From: CAZTAO01 sp964611645
GTDB lineage: Bacteria > Armatimonadota > UBA5829
Reading direction: 5' to 3'
DNA length: 53,131 nt
Assembly (NCBI GenBank): GCA_964611645.1
Contig: CAZTAO010000033.1
Location: 1 to 53,131 of the forward strand
Shown here: positions 33,741 to 42,190 of the stretch, piece after piece
How the letters are laid out: every line of letters starts with the position of its first letter
Numbering within the stretch: position 1 is the first letter of the stretch
Translations under genes and position numbers: made by a program
The notes under the pieces: generated by a model
Told to the model about the DNA's origin: nothing
The model's database searches: none
The model's input: the letters and a program-made list of their open reading frames with translations, nothing else

Positions 33741-35450
33741 TTGGAACCGGGTAGTCGTAGTATTCTTCCGGCCGGCCATGCACTGTGGCTTGTCTTCTTG
33801 TCGTTGGTGGGTGTGGTAACGGTAATGCTTGTCACCGGACCATACGGAGTTGGGGTGAATTCCGACTCGGTAGCGTATATATACACTGCTCGGAGTCTCA
33901 TGCACGGGGCTGGGGCTGTATCATACGACGGCCCGCTTGTTCTTTGGCCGCCGCTGTTCCCCGCATTGATGGCCGGCATTGGAGTGGCATCCGGGAGAGA
34001 CCCAGTTATGTTGGCCCGCCTCGTCAACGCTGTTCTCTTTGGACTCACCGTCTTTCTGGGTGGAGCGCTGTTGATCAGGCGCGCTAGCGGGTCCTGGGCC
34101 ATCTCATTGCTGGGTACGCTAGCGATTCTGGCTTCCATCCCCCTTTTCTCTGCTTCTGTTATGGTGTGGTCCGAGCCCTTGTTTATAGTTTTTACACTAA
34201 TGGGTCTGTTGGCCATGGATAAGTACCTGTCGGAGAGAACTACGGGCTCACTTCTGGCTCTTGCGCTCGCCGTGGGGCTTGCGTGTCTGACGCGGTACAT
34301 CGGTGTCACGCTTATTCTCTGGGGGGCGGTGAGCATCATGTCGTTCTCGCGTGAGAGTATTAGGCGCAGGCTGGCTCACTGCATCGTGTTCTCGGCAGTT
34401 GCAGGGATGCCTCTTGGCTTCTGGCTTGTCCGGAACTACGCAGTCTCCGGAACGCTTTTTGGCCCGCGAGCTCCATCGCAATTGGGCGTTCTGCACAATG
34501 TTCTGGACACATTCAAGACCATCTCGTTTTGGTACACCCCGCGAATTGGCGCAGTGATGTTTCTTTTCGCTATGGCCTTTTTTCTTGTGTGTGTGGGCAT
34601 TCGGAATAACTGGAGTAGCGCAAAAGCTGCCCTTGGGACTGTGCTTCCCGTTGGTCTGTTCGTGATTATCTACACTGCATTTCTCGTCGTGTCATCCTCC
34701 ATAACCTCCTACGATCAGATCAATTCTAGACTGCTGTGCCCCATATACGTGCCCGTCAGCCTGGTTGCGCTCGTGGCGCTCCGGGCCGCTGTGGAACCAT
34801 TCCGTGGACGGCTTGGCCCCGCAAAAGCTGAAGCATTCATTGCTTTCTGCATCGCTATCTGGCTGCCTCACTTGGTCGGATTCAATATCCACGCATCGGT
34901 GAGTCGATACAGTACTGGCGGCGGCGGCTTTGGGGGCAGAGATTGGTTGGCAAGCGATACCTCCCGCTACCTAAGGCAGCATCCAGCGGCCCCCGATGGC
35001 GTCACCTATACCAATAGCCCGGAGGCTGCCTACATAATGGCAGATGCACAGACCAAGCGGATACCTGAGAAGGTGACGTACGACAAACGCGGTGATGTGC
35101 GAGACATCTCCGCTATCGCGGGCGTCTGGCCCACGGAAGGCAAGGTTCGCTTGGTGTGGTTCGACAAGATTCAGCGGGGATACTTGGTGTCAATCGAGGA
35201 CATCACAGGCGTTGCCGATGTTGTTTTGATTGCGCGCTTCCGAGACGGAGCAGTCTACACCGTTGCCAGAAAGCAAGGTGCGACCATGAAGACCTCACAG
35301 TTTGCGCGTCTTCTTGCAAACAGCAGTGAGGCTGGAGTAGACATTCTAGTCATTCGACATACTGCCTGGTTGGCTGCATTCGACGACTCCCAGTCTGACG
35401 CATCTGGGCCTATGTTATTGTGTTGCACATTGGAGAACCACAGTTGGTAA
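33741..35450 (+). CDS. GT-C type membrane glycosyltransferase-like protein (GT39/ArnT-like)
   Basis: A 569-residue polytopic protein with about 10 membrane helices in the first 375 residues and a soluble C-terminal part of about 195. After the first helix comes an acidic loop, VNSDSVAYIYTARSLMHG, matching the position of the catalytic Asp in GT-C transferases that use polyprenyl-phosphate sugars, then WPPLFPALMAGI as in the GT39/ArnT family. The start is TTG 33741, nine bases after AGGAGG. It ends seven bases before the Wzt-like gene. Likely role: adding a decorating sugar from a lipid-linked donor on the outer face of the membrane. Confidence 0.7.
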   Translation: MEPGSRSILPAGHALWLVFLSLVGVVTVMLVTGPYGVGVNSDSVAYIYTARSLMHGAGAVSYDGPLVLWPPLFPALMAGIGVASGRDPVMLARLVNAVLFGLTVFLGGALLIRRASGSWAISLLGTLAILASIPLFSASVMVWSEPLFIVFTLMGLLAMDKYLSERTTGSLLALALAVGLACLTRYIGVTLILWGAVSIMSFSRESIRRRLAHCIVFSAVAGMPLGFWLVRNYAVSGTLFGPRAPSQLGVLHNVLDTFKTISFWYTPRIGAVMFLFAMAFFLVCVGIRNNWSSAKAALGTVLPVGLFVIIYTAFLVVSSSITSYDQINSRLLCPIYVPVSLVALVALRAAVEPFRGRLGPAKAEAFIAFCIAIWLPHLVGFNIHASVSRYSTGGGGFGGRDWLASDTSRYLRQHPAAPDGVTYTNSPEAAYIMADAQTKRIPEKVTYDKRGDVRDISAIAGVWPTEGKVRLVWFDKIQRGYLVSIEDITGVADVVLIARFRDGAVYTVARKQGATMKTSQFARLLANSSEAGVDILVIRHTAWLAAFDDSQSDASGPMLLCCTLENHSW

Positions 35451-35457
35451 AGAACTC

Positions 35458-36702
35458 ATGAACGCTCTGGAAATACGTGGAATAGGCAAGAGATACAAGG
35501 TCGGCTCCAGAGAGCCGTACCTGACCATACGTGACAGCCTGGCGAACGCAGTGCGCTCTCTGAAGGGCGCTGCGCGATCCGAGCCACGCAACATGTTCTG
35601 GGCTCTGCGGGATGTCACAATGGATGTCCCCGTCGGCTCCCGAATAGGGATTATCGGACGCAACGGCGCGGGAAAAAGCACGCTCCTCAAGATCCTGTCA
35701 CAGATCACATTCCCGACCACCGGCACTATAACTGTGAGAGGCCGTGTGACGAGCCTCCTCGAGGTAGGCACCGGCTTCCACCCAGAACTGACCGGCAGAG
35801 AGAACATCTTCCTCAATGGCGCCATACTGGGGATGAGCCGGAGGGAGATCCTGTCGCAGTTCGATTCAATTGTGGCGTTTGCGGAGATTGAGAAGTTCAT
35901 GGATACGCCGGTCAAACGCTACTCAAGCGGCATGTATGTCCGGCTGGCCTTTTCCGTGGCTGCCCATCTTCAGTCTGAGGTCTTGCTTGTGGACGAGGTG
36001 TTGGCAGTCGGCGACATGGCGTTTCAAGACAAATGCCTGGGCAGAATGTCTGAGATAGCCGAGAGCGGGCGGACTATCGTTTTCGTCAGCCACAATATGG
36101 CGGCTGTGAAGCGGCTTTGCAGCAGGGGAGTCGTGTTGAAGTCAGGCACGGCCACATTCGACGGCCCGATTGACGATGCAGTGGAAAGCTATCTTGGGGA
36201 CCACGCCGCCGGAAGCGAAGGTCGGCTCCTCGACAGCAGCGTCTATAAGTCCGATGGGATCAAGCTGAGCAACGTGACCGTCAACGGGTCAGTCTCGGAC
36301 GATCTGGTTTATCCAAGCGATGTATACAGCCTGAATATCGAGATAGAAGGGTCGTTGGCCGACGACGCAACCATGGACCTGGAATTCCGGCTGTACGATC
36401 AGTTTATGGCTCCATTGGCATTCTACTCGCATGGGCACCTGTCGGGCATCCCGTCCAAGTTCAAGGCCGGGTCGTTCCACATTCAGCGCACCATTGCGAT
36501 GCCCATGATGGCCAAGGGCAGGTATTATGGCACAATCTCGCTCTGCCAGCCTGGACTTTGTCGTTACGTGGACATCCCTTACGCGCTTCGACTGCTGGTT
36601 GAGGGCAATCCCACCGCGACGGGACAGGTGTTCCCATACCAGGTCAATGGTTGGGTGATACTCACTGACGTCCCGGGATCCGCAGTAGATCGGTCGGCAT
36701 AG
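35458..36702 (+). CDS. ABC transporter ATPase for polysaccharide export with C-terminal Wzt domain
   Basis: A 414-residue cytoplasmic ATPase partner of the permease at 31383. Walker A GRNGAGKST lies at about 66-74, the signature YSSGMYVRLAFSVA and Walker B VLLVDEVLAVGD follow, and SHNMAAVKRLC carries the switch His. About 235-400 is an extra domain of beta type (IKLSNVTVNGS, DLEFRLYDQFMAPLAF, YGTISLCQPG), like the Wzt C-terminal domain that recognises the modified end of an O-polysaccharide. This suggests export of a finished, terminally modified chain, and the methyltransferase encoded next (36809) is a candidate for making that cap. Confidence 0.93.
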   Translation: MNALEIRGIGKRYKVGSREPYLTIRDSLANAVRSLKGAARSEPRNMFWALRDVTMDVPVGSRIGIIGRNGAGKSTLLKILSQITFPTTGTITVRGRVTSLLEVGTGFHPELTGRENIFLNGAILGMSRREILSQFDSIVAFAEIEKFMDTPVKRYSSGMYVRLAFSVAAHLQSEVLLVDEVLAVGDMAFQDKCLGRMSEIAESGRTIVFVSHNMAAVKRLCSRGVVLKSGTATFDGPIDDAVESYLGDHAAGSEGRLLDSSVYKSDGIKLSNVTVNGSVSDDLVYPSDVYSLNIEIEGSLADDATMDLEFRLYDQFMAPLAFYSHGHLSGIPSKFKAGSFHIQRTIAMPMMAKGRYYGTISLCQPGLCRYVDIPYALRLLVEGNPTATGQVFPYQVNGWVILTDVPGSAVDRSA

Positions 36703-36808
36703 GATAGGCCAAATGACGAGCCGTGTCTCATTGGTGGATAGAGTGATGTCAATCCGGCGTTTACTAACGATACTTGTTGAGCTTGGGCAGGAGCAATAGA
36801 AGGAGCGG

Positions 36809-37468
36809 ATGTGCATGAAGTGGCTGGACGATCTCAGAGCCAATAAGAGGCGTAAGGTCTTCACCAATATATTCCAAGGCAATCTGTGGCGGGGGACCGA
36901 GTCTCTGTCGGGACGCGGCAGCGATCTCGATCAGACTGCCGTAATTCGAGAGAGGCTCCCGGAACTTATCAGGTCGCTTGGCGTGCGGACCATGCTCGAT
37001 GTGCCATGTGGCGACTTCAACTGGATGAAAGAACTGCAACTGGACTTGGAGCTATACACAGGTGGAGACATCGTGGCGGAACTGATCCAGCGGAATACCG
37101 CGGCCTTCGCGAGCGACACCCGCCGGTTCCAGGTGCTGGACTTGACATCAGACAGTCTGCCGAAGTCGGATCTTGTGCTGTGTCGGGATTGCCTGGTCCA
37201 TCTGCCGCTGGATGACGGCTTGAGAGCCATTTCCAACATCAAGGCTAGCGGCAGCACGTGGCTGTTGAGCACTACCTATCCCTCGCAGTCCGAGAACAAG
37301 GAACTGCCCCTGTCGGTCAAGGGATGGCGCGTTCTCAACCTCCAACTGCCGCCTTTCAGTTTTCCGGAAGCTGTGGAACTCATCGATGAGAAATTTACGG
37401 TTGGACAGGCGACCTACGGGGACAAATGCCTTGGACTGTGGAAACTTGCCGACATCAGCATCGGCTAG
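36809..37468 (+). CDS. Class I SAM-dependent methyltransferase
   Basis: A 219-residue cytoplasmic protein. The SAM-binding glycine motif is LDVPCGDFNWMKEL at about 68-81, followed by YTGGDIVAELIQ and a post-II segment DLVLCRDCLVHLPLDDGL, as in small-molecule and sugar methyltransferases. The C-terminus GDKCLGLWKL is typical of a subfamily found in glycan clusters. It follows the Wzt-like gene by 106 bases and has GGAG five bases before the ATG. By analogy with ABC-dependent O-antigens it may methylate the terminal sugar to stop elongation, but the acceptor is inferred only. Confidence 0.85.
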   Translation: MCMKWLDDLRANKRRKVFTNIFQGNLWRGTESLSGRGSDLDQTAVIRERLPELIRSLGVRTMLDVPCGDFNWMKELQLDLELYTGGDIVAELIQRNTAAFASDTRRFQVLDLTSDSLPKSDLVLCRDCLVHLPLDDGLRAISNIKASGSTWLLSTTYPSQSENKELPLSVKGWRVLNLQLPPFSFPEAVELIDEKFTVGQATYGDKCLGLWKLADISIG

Positions 37469-37567
37469 ATTGTGCATCACCATCGCGCCGTGCTAGACTG
37501 GCTTCGGCACGGGAATCGGTACTTTGGATTATTCCGGCGTCGCCGAGACGCCCAAGGAGGAGACTGG

Positions 37568-38506
37568 TTGGTCTCAATTCTAACGAGCGCAAAACCCTTC
37601 GCGGGGTACAACGCCCAAACTCAAACACAAACGATCAAGAACTGGAAGGCTCTAGGCGACTCGGTAGAGGTGATAGTCTACGGGCAGGCGCCCGGCATTG
37701 AGGACAGGCTGGACGACCTGGGCTGCGAATGGGTCCCTGAGATTCAGTGCGCGGAGTCCGGAGTCCCGCTGATGCCGGCGATACTGGAGCACGCCAGAGA
37801 GCATGCACGCCACGACCGTCAGGTCTACGTCAACTGCGACATCCTCTTCACAGACCGGCTTCTGTCGCTCTGGGACGTTGCCGGCAGAGACGACTGCCTG
37901 ATCGTTGGTCAGAGGCTGGATCTTACAAAGCTTCCGAAACCTCAAGACTGGCCTGAATTACTAGCGGAAGTCCGAGAAATGGCCAAAGCGGGCGAGGTGT
38001 CGCTTCACGCCTCAACCGGCTCCGACTATTTCTTCTTCCGGCGCGGCTTTGGCGAAGGGATGGGACGCGTCATTATCGGACGGGCGGTCTACGATAACGC
38101 AATGATCGCCTACGCGTTGTCGAATAAACTTCCACTGATTGATGCCACTCGGTACCTTCCCGCCTTTCACCTGCCCCACGATTACTCGCACGTGCCCGAC
38201 GGACACTCGCATGTGTGGAAAGGTCAAGAGGCTACCCAGAACCGGGCGACCCTTGGGGGGAGGCCCATCCCGCTGGTCTCAGACACTGACTACGCGATAG
38301 TATGCGGCTCAGTCGTTCCTAATCGAAGCCGAGGCGACTTTATGAGGCATTGGAGGATGCGGCTCAATTACCAACGAGGACTGTCCAAAGGCGCCGACAA
38401 GGCTCTGTATAAGCTGGGGAGAGTCTTGCAGGTTGTGGGCGTGAGCAGGGAGAGCGTACTGGAACTGAATGATGTCGAGTACCTTCAGGACAGGTGTGGT
38501 AACTGA
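37568..38506 (+). CDS. Uncharacterised protein, probable GT-A fold glycosyltransferase
   Basis: I do not recognise a named family. About 312 residues from TTG 37568, which is seven bases after AAGGAGG (37554-37560); the longer frame from 37472 has a basic, low-quality N-terminus. The start (MVSILTSAKPF), an SVEVIVYGQAPGIEDRL strand-helix and YVNCDILFTDRLLSLW (about 104-119, a possible Asp-type metal motif) resemble nucleotide-sugar binding folds. GSDYFFFRRGF and a His-rich FHLPHDYSHVPDGHSH near 225-240 are conserved-looking and could hold a metal or acceptor. It lies between the methyltransferase and a GT2-like gene in the same run, so a transfer reaction on the glycan is the best guess. Confidence 0.55.
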   Translation: MVSILTSAKPFAGYNAQTQTQTIKNWKALGDSVEVIVYGQAPGIEDRLDDLGCEWVPEIQCAESGVPLMPAILEHAREHARHDRQVYVNCDILFTDRLLSLWDVAGRDDCLIVGQRLDLTKLPKPQDWPELLAEVREMAKAGEVSLHASTGSDYFFFRRGFGEGMGRVIIGRAVYDNAMIAYALSNKLPLIDATRYLPAFHLPHDYSHVPDGHSHVWKGQEATQNRATLGGRPIPLVSDTDYAIVCGSVVPNRSRGDFMRHWRMRLNYQRGLSKGADKALYKLGRVLQVVGVSRESVLELNDVEYLQDRCGN

Positions 38507-38508
38507 CC

Positions 38509-39573
38509 ATGGAACCGCGAATTACCTTTGGCCTGATCGTACTGAGCGGGAGGCCGTTCATAATCCCGAACGTGAAGTCTCTCTACCCGTATGCGCACCA
38601 GATTATCGTGGTTGAAGGGGCTTGTGAGGCTGCCAGGTCTATTGCCCGGGAAGACGGACATTCCATCGATGGCACGTATGAAGACTTGTTGGAGTTCAAA
38701 CGAACCTCGGACCCGGACGACAAGGTCAAGGTTGTGACTGCCGCCGACGCCGGCTTCCAGTCAGGTTTCTGGCCTGACAAGAACGCCATGTCTTGGGCAT
38801 ACGCAAGCGCTGCAACCGGCAACTACCTCTGGCAGATAGATGCGGACGAGTTCTACACCGATGATGATATGACGAAACTCATCTCGCTCTTGGCTGAGGA
38901 TCGCTATGATACGGTCTCGTTTGAGACCAAGACATTCTTTGGGGGCCTGGAGTACGAGCTGGACGGCTTCTACTTCCGGCGTGACCGTGGCAGAGTGTTC
39001 CACCGGCTGTTTCGGTGGGGGCCTGGATACCAGTACAAGACTCACTGGCCGCCGACTGTAATAGATGAGAATGGGACAGACCTTCGCGCGCTTCGTTGGA
39101 TGGGCGCCGAGGAGAGCGCCAGGATGGGCATTTTCATGTATCACTACTGCTATCTGTTCACCCAGCAGGTCACAAACAAGATGACCTATTACGATGGAGT
39201 ACGCACGCTCAAGTCGCAGTCCCAGGGGAAGCCGAGGCTCTACAGTAGGTATGCCGAGGCATTCTCCCGTGGCGGGACCAGGCCTTTCCGGGTTCACGGA
39301 GTGCAGGACCATCTGAGTTGGATAAGAAGATACAGGGGCGGGCACCCGCAGGCTATCCTCGATATGATCGAAAACCTCAAGAACGATCCGAGTCAGTCGT
39401 CTTTCAGAGACAACACCGACGTTGAATCGTGGCTTAGTTCCATTAGCTATCGTGCCTCTTGCGCTATTCTGGAGGCGATGGCCCGCGCGCAGTGCCACCA
39501 ACCTTTCAATTTGATGTACAAAGTCTGGCTCAAGCTGGCCCGTTTGGCTCGCCCACGGAGGGCAACCCAATGA
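38509..39573 (+). CDS. Family 2-like glycosyltransferase
   Basis: A 354-residue cytoplasmic protein. The N-terminal half has the GT-A pattern: ITFGLIVLSGRPF strand, AHQIIVVEGA, and the metal-binding YLWQIDADEFYTDDDM at about 102-118, as in GT2 enzymes that use DXD-type motifs. Aromatic segments follow (FFGGLEYELDGFYFRRDRG, WGPGYQYKTHWPP), which may form the acceptor site. The C-terminal third is less typical. It starts two bases after the stop of the previous gene and overlaps the next by 4 bases (ATGA), so these genes are translationally coupled. Donor and linkage are unknown. Confidence 0.78.
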   Translation: MEPRITFGLIVLSGRPFIIPNVKSLYPYAHQIIVVEGACEAARSIAREDGHSIDGTYEDLLEFKRTSDPDDKVKVVTAADAGFQSGFWPDKNAMSWAYASAATGNYLWQIDADEFYTDDDMTKLISLLAEDRYDTVSFETKTFFGGLEYELDGFYFRRDRGRVFHRLFRWGPGYQYKTHWPPTVIDENGTDLRALRWMGAEESARMGIFMYHYCYLFTQQVTNKMTYYDGVRTLKSQSQGKPRLYSRYAEAFSRGGTRPFRVHGVQDHLSWIRRYRGGHPQAILDMIENLKNDPSQSSFRDNTDVESWLSSISYRASCAILEAMARAQCHQPFNLMYKVWLKLARLARPRRATQ

Positions 39574-40808
39574 TACGCGTCCTGTGGTTCTCAAACGGGG
39601 GCCTGCCCAGAGGAAAGCACGCGGCGACGGGTGGCTGGCTGATAGGGATGGCCGAGGCCTTGCTTGCGACTGGCGAAGTAGAACTTGCCGACGCTGCGCA
39701 CAGGCCTGTCGGCCAGTTGACGAAAGACGTTGTGTCCGGTGTGCAGGAATGGGCTATGCCGCGCACTCAAGCTGAAGCAGGGCGAACCTTGCCTAGCGAG
39801 CGCATGGTTAGCGACTGCCTTCGCGTCGTGGATGAGTTCCAGCCCGACATGGTGCATATACAGGGTACCGAGGGCCACTTCGGCCTGCTGACTGCCGACA
39901 AGCGAGTATCTCTGCCGTCCGCCATATCCATCCAGGGACTGATACACGTCTACACGCGCTACAACTCAGGTGAGCTGAGCCTTCGGGACCAGTTGGCGTG
40001 CGTCGGCCTTCGCGACCTATACCTGCGCGACACAATCATCCAGCGCCTTGCCAAGTGGCGGAGATGGGCGAAATACGAGAGGCAGATAATATCCCGAAAC
40101 CGGTGTTTCATTGGAAGAACCCGTTGGGACAGGGCTCACATTCTGGCAAATAACCCGTCGGCGGATTTCTACCATTGTCACGAGGTAATGCGCCGCCCGT
40201 TCTATGAGGCCGATCAAGCCGCGAGGACACCCGCTCCCCATTCGATCTTTGTGACCACGGGCAACGTGCCCCTGAAAGGATGCCACCTCGTGCTTCGCGC
40301 CGCAGGCATTCTGAAGAGTGAATTCCCGGATATAAGCGTCCGCATAGCAGGACCGGCGCCTGCGACCGGGCTGAAAGGCAGCGGCTACATCAAGTGGCTG
40401 TCGAAGCTTGCAGCAAGTTTGGGACTTGCAGATTCGGTCACTTGGGTCGGTTCACAGGACGCTGACGGAATTGTTCGGGAGTTGCAGCGTGCCCAGGTGC
40501 ATGTTACGCCATCGTTTGTAGAGAACGGCTGCAACGCCTTGCAGGAAGCTATGTTAGTGGGCACGCCTGCTGTTGTGTCTTTTGCGGGGGGAATGTCCTC
40601 GGTGGTGCAAGATAACGAGACTGCCCTGATGTTCCAGCCGGGTGATGAAGTGGTGCTTGCTGAGTGCCTGCGGCAGGTGTTCCTGGACCCGGACTCAGCC
40701 AATACGCGGGCCACGAATGCAAGAGAACTGGCGTTGGCGCAGAATGATCCTGCCGGTCTAGCCAAACAGATGGTGCAAATCTACAGGGACGTGATAGAGA
40801 AGTGGTAG
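39570..40808 (+). CDS. Family 4 glycosyltransferase (GT-B fold)
   Basis: A 412-residue retaining-type glycosyltransferase. The N-domain begins MIRVLWFSNGGLPRGKHAATGG; the donor-binding C-domain has SIFVTTGNVPLKGCHLVLRAA, VTWVGSQDADGIVRELQRAQVHVTPSFVENGCNALQEAMLVGTPAV, the E-x7-E segment typical of GT4. The start is ATG 39570, sharing ATGA with the stop of the preceding gene and eight bases after GGAGGG. An upstream in-frame extension to 39459 is rejected because it lies within the preceding gene. It acts in assembly of the polysaccharide repeat on the cytoplasmic face; the sugar is unknown. Confidence 0.9.
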   Translation: MIRVLWFSNGGLPRGKHAATGGWLIGMAEALLATGEVELADAAHRPVGQLTKDVVSGVQEWAMPRTQAEAGRTLPSERMVSDCLRVVDEFQPDMVHIQGTEGHFGLLTADKRVSLPSAISIQGLIHVYTRYNSGELSLRDQLACVGLRDLYLRDTIIQRLAKWRRWAKYERQIISRNRCFIGRTRWDRAHILANNPSADFYHCHEVMRRPFYEADQAARTPAPHSIFVTTGNVPLKGCHLVLRAAGILKSEFPDISVRIAGPAPATGLKGSGYIKWLSKLAASLGLADSVTWVGSQDADGIVRELQRAQVHVTPSFVENGCNALQEAMLVGTPAVVSFAGGMSSVVQDNETALMFQPGDEVVLAECLRQVFLDPDSANTRATNARELALAQNDPAGLAKQMVQIYRDVIEKW

Positions 40809-40848
40809 CATTGTCTGATCTCTCAGCCGATTATCCGGGGCACACTGG

Positions 40849-42189
40849 ATGAATGGGATAGATGCTTCTGAAGCTGCGCTGCCGAGAGTGCTCGTGGTGG
40901 CGATGTCCAGGGTGAACAACGCCGACGCCCACGGCATAATGTTTCGGAGCCTGTTCGCGGGCTGGCCACGCGAGAAACTGGCGCAGATATACTCCGGCGG
41001 GAGCACGGGAGACGACGGTTTCTTCGGATCGTACTATGAGCTTGGGCCTGCCGATCGCAAGAACGGGCGCCTCTTCTCCAAGCTCAAACTCCCAACCCAT
41101 AACGTCGTACGAATGGGCACAGCATCAGGGCAGGTAGATCCTCGGGCGACTTCGGGCTATATGCGTGGGCTGAAGAGGTCCGTAGGGCGATGGATAATCG
41201 ACTCCGGAGTATGGGAACTATTCTTTGCGCCGAAGCTCACAAGCGGGTTGCTCCGATTCGTGAAGGAGTTCCGTCCGGACGTGATCTACTGCCAGGGCTA
41301 CAACCTCGCGTTCACCTGGATGCCCTTGATGCTGAACAAGGAACTGGGTATTCCGCTGTGCTTCCATACTGCCGATGACTGGCCCAGGAACCGTTATCGG
41401 GCGTTTCCATTCTCGCTGCTGATGAGGCCGGTGGTGAAGTCTGCCGCAGCAAAGCTGGTAAGGGCCGCAAGAACGAGAATTGCCTTCGGCCCGATAATGA
41501 AGCAGGTCTATGAAGACCGGTATGGGGTAGAGTTTCCGGAAAGCGTGATGCTCTGCGACGACCCGAGCCGGTTCGACAAAGCCCTGCCGATGCCTCTGGA
41601 CAAAGAGGGGCGGAGAGTCATACTGTATTCAGGAGCTTTGGTGAACCGGTGGCAGTCGATCATCGATGTATGGCAAGCTGGGCAGGTACTGGCGAAGCGC
41701 GGGCTGGAATGCTCGATTGTAGTCCTGGCCCCAAGCGTTCCGCCCGATGCCGCAGCGGCTTTCGCGGCTTGCGAGGGAATACAGGTTATGCCGGCTGTGT
41801 CCCACGAGGAACTGCCGCGCTACCTCAAGAGCGCCCATGTGCTGCTCCTGCCGGAGGCTCACCGCTATAAAGAAGCATCCAGGATCCAGCTCGCGATCTC
41901 GAGCAAGAGTCATTTGTATATGTTCGCAGGCAAACCCGTGCTGGTATATGGTTCGCCGATTGCAGGCGTAGTGCGCTATGCCCGGAGTTGCGGCTGGGGC
42001 CTTGTCGTCACCCGGAGATCGACACAGGAGCTTGTCGAGGCATTGGAGAGACTGCTGACCGACGCCGCTTTTGTCTCCAGTCTGGTGGCAACTGCCCGCA
42101 GTGTTGCTTCGACTTACCACGACAGAACGGACACGCTGCAGAGGTTCAGAGCGGCGATCATTGAATGCGCTCGTTCCACAGGGGGATAA
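40849..42189 (+). CDS. Family 4-like glycosyltransferase (GT-B fold)
   Basis: A 446-residue protein with GT-B organisation. N-domain: VLVVAMSRVNNADAHGIMFRSLFAGWP, PDVIYCQGYNLAF, PLCFHTADDWPRNRYRAFPF. C-domain: RVILYSGALVNRWQSIIDV, IQVMPAVSHEELPRYLKSAHVLLLPEAH and IQLAISSKSHLYMFAGKPVLVYG. The usual E-x7-E motif is poorly kept (PEAHRYKEASRIQLAISSK), so it is a divergent member. ATG 40849 is about eight bases after GGGG. It is separated by one base from the following TTG-initiated GT2 gene. Confidence 0.83.
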   Translation: MNGIDASEAALPRVLVVAMSRVNNADAHGIMFRSLFAGWPREKLAQIYSGGSTGDDGFFGSYYELGPADRKNGRLFSKLKLPTHNVVRMGTASGQVDPRATSGYMRGLKRSVGRWIIDSGVWELFFAPKLTSGLLRFVKEFRPDVIYCQGYNLAFTWMPLMLNKELGIPLCFHTADDWPRNRYRAFPFSLLMRPVVKSAAAKLVRAARTRIAFGPIMKQVYEDRYGVEFPESVMLCDDPSRFDKALPMPLDKEGRRVILYSGALVNRWQSIIDVWQAGQVLAKRGLECSIVVLAPSVPPDAAAAFAACEGIQVMPAVSHEELPRYLKSAHVLLLPEAHRYKEASRIQLAISSKSHLYMFAGKPVLVYGSPIAGVVRYARSCGWGLVVTRRSTQELVEALERLLTDAAFVSSLVATARSVASTYHDRTDTLQRFRAAIIECARSTGG

Positions 42190-42190
42190 G

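Noticed and set aside
36713..36799. 28-codon ORF (MTSRVSLVDRVMSIRRLL...) between the Wzt-like and methyltransferase genes
   Set aside because: It has a passable start context but is too short, shows no motif, and cannot be told from chance. Conservation in relatives would be needed.
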